Of a stretch of DNA of 50,363 nucleotides, positions 15,775 through 24,111 are shown in pieces. The translations under genes and the position numbers were made by a program. This DNA is from Clostridia bacterium (GTDB lineage: Bacteria; Bacillota; Clostridia; Christensenellales; Aristaeellaceae): positions 1 to 50,363 of the forward strand of contig JAFROK010000057.1 of NCBI GenBank assembly GCA_017429695.1. The letters run 5' to 3'. Numbering within the stretch: position 1 is the stretch's first letter; every line of letters starts with the position of its first letter. The notes below the pieces were generated by a model. The model made no database searches. It was not told the origin of the DNA and saw only the letters and a program-made list of their open reading frames with translations.

Positions 15775-18015
15775 TCAATCGAAATACTTCCTGATCCCTG
15801 CCTCGCACCATTTGCGGATGCTGGCTTTGTCTTCCTCGCTGAGCTGTCTGTACAGGGTTTTGTAGAACTGGATTGTGCCAAGCTGTTTGGCGTGGTGCAT
15901 GACGTGCATGTCCTCGAAGCGTTTGAAGGGCATGGAGAGGATCAGGCGCTCCACGTCCTTCTTTGTGTAGCTGCCTTTGGTGAAGATGCAGTTCTTCTTT
16001 TCCGCCGGTAAGCCGGCGGCGATGCGGTCCTCGTAGAATTTTGCGAATCGGTCGGTGACTTCGTCCAGCCTGGCGCAGCCGGTTTCATCCATGCAGTCCA
16101 GGAAGGCTTCTAGGAAGACCGGTTTGTAGGAATAGCTCATGGTCATGGTTTTTGCCATATCCATAAAGATATTCTTCATATTGTCTTTGGTAATCAGGGT
16201 CCAGCCGAATTCCTTTGCGTAGTTCTGTACGGTTTCCTTTCTGAAGAACAGGAACTTTTTATGCTCGCTGACCGGGACTTCCATGTCGGGGAGGATCTTT
16301 TTCTCCCTGATATATCTTTCGATGGTTTCGCTCTGTTTGTCCACCATCCGGGTGAACTCCACCTGGGAGATCATATCCTTTGCCTGCTCCTGCCAGTTGA
16401 ACAGGTCGACGGTTTCAAAGCCGGTCATGTGAACCGGGTAGTCCACCAGGACTTCCGGCTTTTCGCCTTTCCGGAAGAGATCCATGTCATATTGGACCTG
16501 GTGCTTCCTGCCCAGCACCAGGCCGCCCGGGACGTATTCCCCGATGCCCAGCAGCCGGTGAACGGAATACGGGGCGTTGAACATATTGGCGTTGTCCACA
16601 AAATCAAAGACCATGAGGAATTCCTTGCCGGGATATAATCGCATGCCGCGGCCCAGCTGCTGCATATAGATGGTCTTTGACATGGTGGGCCTGGCCATGA
16701 ACAGCACCTCGGTATGGGGCGAATCCCAGCCCTCGTTCAGCAGGTCGCAGGCGCACAGGACCGGGATCCTTCCGGCTTCGTAATCCTGCAGGATCCGTTT
16801 CCTGTCGCCGGGTTTCGTGTTTCCGGAAACGCACCAGGCTTCAATGCCCTTTTCCCGGAACAGGTCTGTGATTTCCTCCGCGTGGCGGACAGAGGCGCAG
16901 AAGACGACCGTCGGCTTCCCGGAAACGTATTCGCAGTAGGTGTCGACCAGCAGCTGGTTCCGGGCCGGGACGCGGATCGTGGATTCCAGATCCTGGGTGT
17001 TATATTTAAACCCGCTGATGCGCACATCCCGCATGTCAATGTTGGTTCTGATGCGGATGCAGCGGACCGGGCACAGCGTGCCGGTTTCCACGGCTTCCTT
17101 CAGGTCCAGGCGGTGGGCCACATGCTGAAATACTTCCAGCAGGTCCTCCCCGTCCGCCCGCTCCGGGGTGGCGGTGAGGCCCAGAGTGAATTCCGGGCGG
17201 AAATAGGACATCACCTTGCGGTAGGTTTCCGCCGTTCCGTGATGGCATTCGTCGATGATCATATAGGCAAAGTCATCGGGGCTGAAATCCTCCAGGTTCT
17301 GGGAAACGCTCTGGATGCTTCCGCAGACCACATAGGCGTCCTTCTGCCGGGTGCTGCCTTCGTATACACCGGCTGTCACTTCCGGCCAGATATTCCGGAA
17401 GGTGTTCAGTGCCTGCTCCACCAGCTCATGCCGGTGGGCCAGGAACAGGGTGCGCTTGCCGAAGCGCTTCGCGTCCGTGACGGCGGTAACGGTTTTTCCG
17501 GTTCCGGTGGCATGGTAAAGCAGGGCAATGCTGTCCGTCTCCCGCATCTTCAGCAGGTTCTGCAGGGCCTCCTCCTGGTGGTCCATGAGGGCGAAGGCTT
17601 TGCCGCTCTGGACGGGCATGGCGTCTTCGATGTACTGGAACAGCGGGTTCTGCCCGAGGAAGGTGACCAGTTCGTCCTTCACCCGTTCCGGGTTGCGGTC
17701 AATCTGGGCAGAGGTCCAGCGGTATACCTTCCAGCCGTCAAACACCATGCTGTTCTGTTTCAGGAGATCGTCATGGTATTTGTCCTGGGAAACGCTGCCG
17801 GGATCGTGCCAGGTGTTGCCGTCCACTTCAATGGCGATCCGGCCGTCCGGCATTTTCAGGGCAAAGTCAATAAACCGGTGGCCTCCGTAGATATCCACCG
17901 TGGGATACTGCAGATAGACATACTGGCCCTTTTCTGCGCCGAATGTGTCGCAGAAAAGTTCAATGAAGCGGTCTTCCGCGCCGCTGTTACCGGAGGTTTT
18001 GATGGTCGCTGGCAT
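15775..18015 (-). CDS. SF2 helicase with N-terminal DUF559/Vsr-like endonuclease domain
   Basis: This 746-residue protein begins with a PDDEXK-type nuclease fold (HRFIDFALKMPDGRIAIEVDG, then WHDPGSV and VYRWTSAQI). A complete SF2 helicase follows: Walker A HATGTGKT (about residue 173), DECHH (about 256), GLTATPERADG, and the C-terminal motifs NEGWDSPHTEVLFMARPT and QQLGRGMRL. A long C-terminal region is of unknown function. Type III restriction or defence helicases share this build. Its promoter region carries the TGTGATCACA element. The start follows a weak AGAAAG site. Confidence 0.88.
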   Translation of the reverse strand: MPATIKTSGNSGAEDRFIELFCDTFGAEKGQYVYLQYPTVDIYGGHRFIDFALKMPDGRIAIEVDGNTWHDPGSVSQDKYHDDLLKQNSMVFDGWKVYRWTSAQIDRNPERVKDELVTFLGQNPLFQYIEDAMPVQSGKAFALMDHQEEALQNLLKMRETDSIALLYHATGTGKTVTAVTDAKRFGKRTLFLAHRHELVEQALNTFRNIWPEVTAGVYEGSTRQKDAYVVCGSIQSVSQNLEDFSPDDFAYMIIDECHHGTAETYRKVMSYFRPEFTLGLTATPERADGEDLLEVFQHVAHRLDLKEAVETGTLCPVRCIRIRTNIDMRDVRISGFKYNTQDLESTIRVPARNQLLVDTYCEYVSGKPTVVFCASVRHAEEITDLFREKGIEAWCVSGNTKPGDRKRILQDYEAGRIPVLCACDLLNEGWDSPHTEVLFMARPTMSKTIYMQQLGRGMRLYPGKEFLMVFDFVDNANMFNAPYSVHRLLGIGEYVPGGLVLGRKHQVQYDMDLFRKGEKPEVLVDYPVHMTGFETVDLFNWQEQAKDMISQVEFTRMVDKQSETIERYIREKKILPDMEVPVSEHKKFLFFRKETVQNYAKEFGWTLITKDNMKNIFMDMAKTMTMSYSYKPVFLEAFLDCMDETGCARLDEVTDRFAKFYEDRIAAGLPAEKKNCIFTKGSYTKKDVERLILSMPFKRFEDMHVMHHAKQLGTIQFYKTLYRQLSEEDKASIRKWCEAGIRKYFD

Positions 18016-18038
18016 TTGCTTTCTTTTCTTTCTGGTTT

Positions 18039-18059
18039 TGTGATCACAGGATATTTTAA
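18039..18059 (-). promoter_or_regulatory. Promoter/operator with TGTGATCACA palindrome, copy 3
   Basis: On the minus strand TAAAAT is followed by ATCCTGTGATCACA upstream of the helicase. Nineteen bases are identical to the module at 18855-18905, but the upstream half is not shared. The perfect ten-base palindrome would sit at the transcription start. Confidence 0.45.
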
Positions 18060-18083
18060 GACAGGTTATTCCGTTCCGGCGAA

Positions 18084-18803
18084 TTATTTAAAGTATTTCT
18101 TTGTATCCTTCCATTGCTTTTCCACGGAGGACGGGGGCTTCGTTGTGGCAAGGGACTGGTCGGTGTCGATCTGGATACCGGTTCTTCCCCCGCCGTCCTG
18201 GGTCAGGCTGATGATGTATTTTTTGCCGGAGGCGTCTTTCACCTTCAGGAAAACCGCGCCGAACTCCTTTGCGTCGATCCTATCCTCGATTTCAATGTTG
18301 ACAAACGCTTCAACGACATCTCCCAGGAGAACGCCCCAGTCCGGATTCTGGGGGTCCCGGTATCCGGCCATGATATAGCTGATCTGGCCTGAGGCGACAG
18401 CGCCTTTTTCCTTTGCGCTGTCATATTCTTCGCGGGACCATATGCCGGTCAGGTATCCGTCCAGCGCCTGGAGGGTGACAAACTGGGGAATCGTGGTATC
18501 GGGAAGCGTAATCTCCCTCCTGAACCACCGGAGTGTATTGTCTTTCTCCACCCATGCGTATCCCTGCTCTTCCAGCAGCTGTACCAGTTCCGGGCCGGTC
18601 AGTTCCGTCAGCGCGTACATGGTCGGCTGGCCGTACTGGTCCAGGCACCGTTCGTCAAAGGATGAAGGGGATTTCAGGGGATTCTGGGAGTCCAGGGAGT
18701 TCAGGGCGTCCGGGGAGTCCGGGGACGTCCCGGCGGTTTCAGCATATCCGGCGGCAGCGCCGAGCAGCAGGAGGGCAAGCAGTAAAGCAAACAGGCGTTT
18801 CAT
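18084..18803 (-). CDS. Secreted protein of unknown function
   Basis: This 239-residue protein has a strong signal peptide (MKRLFALLLALLLLGAAAGYAE). A Ser/Pro/Asp-rich linker (SPDSPDALNSLDSQNPLKSP) follows, made of near-repeated codons for SPxS and LxSxxP. The globular domain begins at about residue 50 (LTELTGPELVQLLEEQGYAW) and ends in a lysine-rich helix. I do not recognise the family. It probably acts outside the membrane. GGAAGGAAC precedes the ATG, and the repeated promoter module lies just upstream. Confidence 0.7.
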   Translation of the reverse strand: MKRLFALLLALLLLGAAAGYAETAGTSPDSPDALNSLDSQNPLKSPSSFDERCLDQYGQPTMYALTELTGPELVQLLEEQGYAWVEKDNTLRWFRREITLPDTTIPQFVTLQALDGYLTGIWSREEYDSAKEKGAVASGQISYIMAGYRDPQNPDWGVLLGDVVEAFVNIEIEDRIDAKEFGAVFLKVKDASGKKYIISLTQDGGGRTGIQIDTDQSLATTKPPSSVEKQWKDTKKYFK

Positions 18804-18854
18804 TTGTTGATGTTCCTTCCGTACAGATTATTGATTCTTTTCTTTTAGTTTTTG

Positions 18855-18905
18855 CGTGATCACAGGATATTTTACCATGAGTGCGGGAGAACGTCCATAT
18901 GGAAA
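18855..18905 (-). promoter_or_regulatory. Repeated promoter module, copy 2
   Basis: Minus strand: TGGACG (18892-18897), 17 bases, TAAAAT (18869-18874), with a GTGATCAC palindrome (18856-18863) at the predicted start point. About 90% identical to 12105-12155 over 51 bases. The 28-bp inverted repeat end begins only 11 bases beyond it. Confidence 0.55.
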
Positions 18906-18915
18906 AACGGAACGT

Positions 18916-18943
18916 CAGGGCCAACTCATTTGAAAAATGGGTA
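18916..18943 (+). repeat. 28-bp terminal inverted repeat, left copy
   Basis: Begins CAGGGCCAACTCATTTG. It is a perfect reverse complement of 22713-22740. The CAGGG outer end is what I would expect of an ISAs1-family terminus. The 320 bases from 18944 to 19263 hold no gene; a 9-bp stem (19080-19088 with 19108-19116, then TTATT) may be a terminator. Confidence 0.7.
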
Positions 18944-19278
18944 TGGTAATAATCTATGCAGTTCATTTTCTTATCATTAAAGCGGGCGGTTCAAGAAAAT
19001 TTTTGCCCGATGAACGGATTGATGATATAATGATCCCGGAAAAAGCCAGAAACCACCCGAGTTTGACGAGAAATAGAGCAGCCATCGATAATCAGCAAAA
19101 CCAGAATTCGATGGCTTTATTCATCATCTACGGCCACCGGCTGGCCGCCGGGGACCATCGGCTGATGGCGGAAGGTACAGCGGGAATCGTTTTTATTTCA
19201 TCGAATAATATGTTTTACAGCCTGCGGCTTTGAATTATCCTGTTACAGTCCGCAAAAGGAAACGTGAGGTACACGCTT

Positions 19279-20661
19279 ATGTATAAAGTACTGGACTACA
19301 ACCGTCAGAAAGACGGCGAAAAGCTGATTCACAGCGGCAATATTTTTCATGAAGCATTAAAGAAGAAAATTGAATACTGCCATGTGTACCGGGATGGAGT
19401 GCCGGTATATGACCTTGAAAAGATTGACAACAACTACACAATCAGGGACAGCAAAGGCGCACAGGACAACGGATTTTCGGAGATTTTCTTTGATTTCATT
19501 CATTATGATGAAAATGATGACCGAACGATCAACCTGTCCCTCATTAAACGCTTTCAGGTGATTGAAATAGAAGAACTGACCGAATATTCGATCGTGATCG
19601 CAAAAATCGCGGCAACGAAATTAAACATGCAGGTTTTCATCACGGATCCGAAAATCAGGCTGTTTATGGATGACCTCGCAAACATACAGATTGTGGAAGA
19701 ACTGCCCGGACGCCCGGATTCCATGGTGATTACAAAGGAATTCCTGATTGGCCTCTATCGGGGAGATGTCCGGAAGAATCACTCGGTGCCCATTTTCAGT
19801 GAACTGTTCTTTTTACAGGGGCTTGCAGACGGCAAAGATCTCTCCAAAGTGAAATACTGCCAGATCGAATTTGATAAAATCATCGGAATCGGCGCGATAC
19901 TGGATACATACAACAAAATGGAAACGCTCCTGGCCGGATTCGGCATTCAGTGCTTCCTGAAAGAAAACTGCTCACGGTACAACGACGAAATGCTGAACAA
20001 GTATTTTGTTCTCCAGAAAAGGCCGGCCGATGCCAATGAGGAAAACACATGCATTTGTACTGACTTTATCAAACTGTATGTCATCCCCACTTTCCAGATG
20101 ATCCAGGTTCCGCTGAAGGAAACGGTCATTGGCGATGGATTCAACAGAGAGATGGAAGAATACTACGAAGCAGTATTCGGAAACGGTAAGGTGCTGGGTG
20201 TTCTGATTAGGGGTACGGATTACAAAGTGGCAGAAGTCGGCCCCACAAACAAGCAGGCATCTGCGGAATATCTGATTCCCAAAATCAGGCAATGGATGGA
20301 AGAATTCAGTTTCGACAAAATCTTCCTGGCCACCGAGGACCAGGACGCACTGGATACGATGATTCATGAATTTGGCAAAAACAAGGTTCGCGCCATCGCG
20401 CAGGAAAGGTTCTCGGTATCGGAATTCAAGGATGTTCATCTGATCAAAGACCTTGAAAAAGAAAAGCGTTCCGGACTTGCGTACGAAGCGGCCCTGGAAG
20501 ATATCACCGTGAATTACTTCTATGCTTTAAAGCTTCTTGCCAAGTGCAACAGCTTCATTGCAAGCGGAAGCTGCAGCGGAACGAAGATGGTGTTGGGTTT
20601 CAATAACGGCAGATTTGAGCACCAATATATCTATAATCCATTGACGGATCAAAACAGATAA
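19279..20661 (+). CDS. Fucosyltransferase-like glycan enzyme
   Basis: This is a cytoplasmic protein of about 460 residues. The C-terminal half has GVLIRGTDY (the R-x-x-D motif of O-/alpha-1,6-fucosyltransferase-like GT-B enzymes), then FDKIFLATEDQDAL, the acidic loop that normally follows it, and a C-terminal ASGSCSGTKMVLGFN. The N-terminal half is less familiar. It probably transfers a sugar onto a surface glycan, but donor and acceptor are unknown. ATG at 19279 has GAGG nine bases upstream; a GTG at 19264 is an alternative. It lies inside the 28-bp repeat-bounded segment and has no glycan-gene neighbours. Confidence 0.55.
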   Translation: MYKVLDYNRQKDGEKLIHSGNIFHEALKKKIEYCHVYRDGVPVYDLEKIDNNYTIRDSKGAQDNGFSEIFFDFIHYDENDDRTINLSLIKRFQVIEIEELTEYSIVIAKIAATKLNMQVFITDPKIRLFMDDLANIQIVEELPGRPDSMVITKEFLIGLYRGDVRKNHSVPIFSELFFLQGLADGKDLSKVKYCQIEFDKIIGIGAILDTYNKMETLLAGFGIQCFLKENCSRYNDEMLNKYFVLQKRPADANEENTCICTDFIKLYVIPTFQMIQVPLKETVIGDGFNREMEEYYEAVFGNGKVLGVLIRGTDYKVAEVGPTNKQASAEYLIPKIRQWMEEFSFDKIFLATEDQDALDTMIHEFGKNKVRAIAQERFSVSEFKDVHLIKDLEKEKRSGLAYEAALEDITVNYFYALKLLAKCNSFIASGSCSGTKMVLGFNNGRFEHQYIYNPLTDQNR

Positions 20662-20859
20662 CCGGTTTTACGATCTGACACGTCTCGCGAATAACAAGAG
20701 GTTTTTCTGTATGCGGGTGTTTTCATTGTGCCAGATCTTCTTTGGCATTTCTGGAGAAGTCCATGCTTTCCTCCCGGATAAACAGCCGAGTCAACGAATT
20801 AATCAGAACGTTCTGCCAGAGTCATCCCACTTATAGCGAGAATTGCTGCTAAAGTCAAC

Positions 20860-22119
20860 TCAATCTGATTCTTTGGGAAGATGGGGCGTAAAGACCGGAT
20901 CCAGTACTTCCCGGTTATCCTGCAGGAACAGATTGCCTTTCATCCGGCTCAGATCACTGGCGACATCGTCCGGTGAAATGCCGCGAAAATGAACCTCGCA
21001 GTAATCCAGGATATATTCCATATCCGACCGGAGAATGGCGTGCCCGTCCAGATGGATAATCATATTGTTGTGTCCGCCGCAACCCAGCAAATCCCAGACC
21101 GGCTGGGAAGCGATGTATGCCAGGCACTGGCCTTCCGTATTGTTCCAGCCTTCGGAAGTGATACCGGTGACGACAATCAGGTGACGGTCGCTGCCCGCAG
21201 CCAGTGCGCAGAGCATATGCTGATCCACCGGTAGGTGCTTTACCGACGGAATCCGGGCAAAGTTTCCGCAGAACCAGTAACCTTCTCCGCCCTGCAGATT
21301 GGAAAAGGGTTCGTTGATTGAATCATTGGTCCACTGTTCCGGCCCGCCCAGGGAGCGCAAGTCATATGTCTTGCCGTGGTTATCTGCCCGGTAGACGGCG
21401 ATTCCGCCGGCGCCGGAACATGAAGGAATCGTAACGCGGACCCGTTCGTCATATGCTCCGGCCACTGCGGCGCTTTTCCCGTACCGGGATACTCCGCCCA
21501 CCAGCGACAGCCGCGGATTGATGCCGAGGGCCTTCCCCGCCCCGGTTTCCATAACGTCAATAATCTTGCTGACACCCCACGCCCAGGCAAGCAGTGCGCC
21601 GCGCTGTTCATGCGGATCGGTCCGGTCGTAGGGATATAGGGTGTAAAACGCGCCGAGATGGAAATTGTTATCCTGTGAAACCTGGGAACAGTCGTACTGG
21701 ATGCCGGCATATCTCCGTTTCATGGCATACCGGCAGTTGTCTGAAAAGCCGGTCACCCATTGCTTTGTGAACCAGTCCTGGTAATGCCAGGGCCAGTATT
21801 CAATATAGAACGGGAATCCGCCCTCCGGGATATCTGAAGAAGGTACGCCGACCAGTACGGAGAAGGAGGCGCTGCGGTTTTCAACGCAGACGGTAATATT
21901 CAGCAGCGTACCGCCGGTTTCAGGCTCCTCTTCCAGAGACCATGTTAAAGTCTCCTTTGTCCGGTTGGGCATGTACCCATACATATACTCCGAGTACAGC
22001 TTCAGGATCTCTTCTTTCCTGAGCGCCCAGTCTTCCGGTGTTTTGACTTCATCTCCGTTTTTTAAACGCAGGAGTTCCGGAAGTCCTTTGATTTCAGGCA
22101 ACTGTTTCGGGTTTGTCAT
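20860..22119 (-). CDS. CE15-like glucuronoyl esterase
   Basis: This 419-residue alpha/beta-hydrolase has the nucleophile elbow GVSRYGK (Ser about residue 211), which matches the G-C-S-R-x-G-K motif of carbohydrate esterase family 15 except Val for Cys. Other matches are CSGAGGIAVYRAD, the LGGPEQWTND region, and the late HLDGHAIL that can supply the His. CE15 enzymes cut ester links between lignin alcohols and glucuronoxylan. No signal peptide is present, which is unusual and suggests it acts on imported oligosaccharides. GGAGGTG precedes the ATG. Confidence 0.8.
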   Translation of the reverse strand: MTNPKQLPEIKGLPELLRLKNGDEVKTPEDWALRKEEILKLYSEYMYGYMPNRTKETLTWSLEEEPETGGTLLNITVCVENRSASFSVLVGVPSSDIPEGGFPFYIEYWPWHYQDWFTKQWVTGFSDNCRYAMKRRYAGIQYDCSQVSQDNNFHLGAFYTLYPYDRTDPHEQRGALLAWAWGVSKIIDVMETGAGKALGINPRLSLVGGVSRYGKSAAVAGAYDERVRVTIPSCSGAGGIAVYRADNHGKTYDLRSLGGPEQWTNDSINEPFSNLQGGEGYWFCGNFARIPSVKHLPVDQHMLCALAAGSDRHLIVVTGITSEGWNNTEGQCLAYIASQPVWDLLGCGGHNNMIIHLDGHAILRSDMEYILDYCEVHFRGISPDDVASDLSRMKGNLFLQDNREVLDPVFTPHLPKESD

Positions 22120-22375
22120 TTCAGCACCTCCGGAAGGAATAATGATTGAGATACATATAAATGCATATCAACATTCGGCTTTCCGCAGGAAGGACAAAGG
22201 TCTTTCGCTATAACGGCCTCCTTACTCCAACTCGATGATGAGCTGCTTCCGTTTATCCATCTGCCGGTATGAGATTATTTGTTGTCCGATTCATTATATA
22301 TTGTGTTCACCCAAATGTAAACGGTTCCCTGTTTCGAAAACAGGGCAGTCTCATTTAAAACCGGCGCCAAAATGT

Positions 22376-22681
22376 AAAGAAGTAGCCTACTATATCAGTA
22401 GCAAAGAATGGGAAGCAGAAGCTGCGGCGAAGTGTATACAGGGCCATTGGTCGATTGAAAACAATCTGCACTGGTCACTGGATACTGCGTTTAACGAAGA
22501 TGAATCACAAATCTTTAGGGGAAACGCTCAGGTTAACCTGAATGTTGTCAGGAAGATTGCTCAGGGATTATTGAAATCAGAGACATCATTCAAAGGTGGC
22601 AGCATCCGCCGGAAAGCCAATCGTGCTGCCATGATGAATGATTATGCGGAAATGGTTTTGAAGCTTGGTGCGAATCAGTAA
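22376..22681 (+). pseudogene. ISAs1-family transposase, C-terminal remnant
   Basis: About 100 codons match the C-terminus of ISAs1/H-repeat transposases: YYISSKEW, then GHWSIENNLHWSLDTAFNEDES (catalytic Glu in the IEN motif) and GNAQVNLNVVRKIAQGLLK. The N-terminal two thirds, including the first catalytic aspartates, are missing. The element end lies 59 bases downstream at 22713-22740. Confidence 0.85.
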
Positions 22682-22712
22682 TTTCGGAATAATTAGGCTG
22701 TCCTTGTTTGCC

Positions 22713-22740
22713 TACCCATTTTTCAAATGAGTTGGCCCTG
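22713..22740 (-). repeat. 28-bp terminal inverted repeat, right copy
   Basis: Ends GAGTTGGCCCTG. Exact reverse complement of 18916-18943. It lies just beyond the transposase remnant, as a right IS end should. No duplicated target bases flank the pair. Confidence 0.75.
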
Positions 22741-22758
22741 CAAAACAATCACCTCTAC

Positions 22759-22787
22759 TTGATTTTTCCCTCCACCTATGGCAAAAT
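22759..22787 (+). promoter_or_regulatory. Promoter of the solute-binding protein gene
   Basis: TTGATT (22759-22764), 17 bases, CAAAAT (22782-22787) preceded by TATGG as an extended -10. It starts 19 bases outside the IS end. Confidence 0.45.
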
Positions 22788-22837
22788 ACAGGCGGAAGCA
22801 AAAACACAAAACCAAAAACGAAACAGGAGGAAACACC

Positions 22838-23878
22838 ATGAAAAAGCCTCTTTCCTTTTCCCTGGCGCTGATGCTCCTTTTGGGCATCCTGGCCTTCCCC
22901 GCCCTGGCGGAGACAAAGACCTGCGGCGTATTGTCCTACCTGAACATCGAGGAAGAAGATGACATACGCTTCTCGACGGTACGTCGGCCCTTCCTGAGTG
23001 TTCTGTTCCTCCAGGGCGTGCTGACCGGGGACAGCGACTGGCTCGCCGAAGGCACGGCCGAATACCGTTTCTACGACACGCTCAACGACATGATCATGGC
23101 CCTGCAGGGCGGACAACTGGACGCCATCAAGGTTCCCTACTATACCGCCCTGTATCTCAGCAACACCACCGGCAACCTGAAGCCGGAGTCGGAGTACCAT
23201 CCGGAAAAAGCGGACGAAACTGCCGAGTGGGCGCTCAGCCGCCTCAGCGACGGCTATTCCTTCCTGCTGAAGGAAGAGAACGCCGAACTGCGGGACGCCT
23301 TTGACGCGCAGCTCGACGCCATGAAAGCGGACGGCACCCTGCAGAACCTGGTCGACGAGCACATCATCAAAGTGGCGCAAGGCGGAGAGCCGGTCGCCGT
23401 TGAATTCGGGACCTTTGAAGGGGATCCCGTCAAAGTCGCCGTGACCGGTTCCCTGCCGCCCATGGACTACGTGGCCCCGGACGGCACCTTCGCCGGATTC
23501 AACACCGCGGTGCTGGCCGAGATCGGCAAGCGGATGGAGAAGAACATCGAACTGGTGCAGGTGGACAGCCTGGGCCGTTCCCTGGCCCTTTCCGAGGGCA
23601 TTGTGGACGTGGTCTTCTGGACCCGCGCCCTGTCCGAAGACGTTGCGGAGCTCCGCCGTTCAGGCCCCCGGCCCTCCGAAGAAGAGCGGGCGGCACACAG
23701 GGCCGAGCGCTTCGAGAAGATGACGGCGGAAGAGCAGGCCCTCCTCCCCGAAGAGGGGCGTCCGGATGAAGAAACCAGGACCCAGATGGATAACCGTGAC
23801 ATGCCCCCGGACACAATCATCACGATGCCCTACTTCACGGACTTCCCGGTCTGGGTGGTCCTGAAGGACACCCCGTAA
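22838..23878 (+). CDS. Extracellular solute-binding protein, family 3-like, two lobes
   Basis: This 346-residue exported protein has signal peptide MKKPLSFSLALMLLLGILAFPALAE. It contains two family 3 solute-binding segments. The first is shortened (FYDTLNDMIMALQGGQLDAIKV; FLLKEENAELRDAFDAQLDAMKADGTL). The second starts VKVAVTGSLPPMDYVAPDGTFAGFNTAVLAEIGKRM. A highly charged insert (about residues 270-320, RPSEEERAAHRAERF) separates the second lobe from the closing PYFTDFPVWVVLK. No permease or ATPase gene is nearby, so it is an orphan receptor or ligand sensor. CAGGAGG lies seven bases before the ATG. Confidence 0.75.
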   Translation: MKKPLSFSLALMLLLGILAFPALAETKTCGVLSYLNIEEEDDIRFSTVRRPFLSVLFLQGVLTGDSDWLAEGTAEYRFYDTLNDMIMALQGGQLDAIKVPYYTALYLSNTTGNLKPESEYHPEKADETAEWALSRLSDGYSFLLKEENAELRDAFDAQLDAMKADGTLQNLVDEHIIKVAQGGEPVAVEFGTFEGDPVKVAVTGSLPPMDYVAPDGTFAGFNTAVLAEIGKRMEKNIELVQVDSLGRSLALSEGIVDVVFWTRALSEDVAELRRSGPRPSEEERAAHRAERFEKMTAEEQALLPEEGRPDEETRTQMDNRDMPPDTIITMPYFTDFPVWVVLKDTP

Positions 23879-23930
23879 CCCGAACCCCGAAACCATGCAA
23901 GGCTGCCGCGAGGCAGCCTCAGGCCATCGA

Positions 23931-23960
23931 CAAACCTCTAGAAATAGGGGTTTGTTTTTA
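23931..23960 (+). terminator. Rho-independent terminator
   Basis: CAAACCTC and GGGGTTTG pair (one G-T) around an eight-base loop and are followed by a T run. A second hairpin, GGCTGCC/GGCAGCC, lies at 23901-23918. Confidence 0.7.
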
Positions 23961-24111
23961 ATTACTCAGACTTCCCACATAGGAAATAGCCATTGAACCT
24001 TGAAAATTTATGGATCAGCTTCACAATTTCAGTATTAAAATATGGTAGAATAACCTAACGTAAATCTTGCCCGGGCACAGGTCCAGGCTGAATGAAAGAA
24101 GGGAACGCAAC

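Noticed and set aside
18039-18048. CRP binding site (TGTGATCACA)
   Set aside because: The two half sites lack the six-base spacer of a CRP site, and CRP of that type is not expected in Clostridia; kept only as an unassigned palindrome.
16714-18378. 554-codon plus-strand frame opposite the nuclease-helicase
   Set aside because: Antisense shadow of a gene with all SF2 motifs.
18739-18966. Minus-strand frame over the leader of the secreted protein (MNCIDYYHTHF...)
   Set aside because: Runs through a promoter module and an IS end; the same apparent peptide at 22708 arises from the same repeat, so it is shared DNA rather than a protein.
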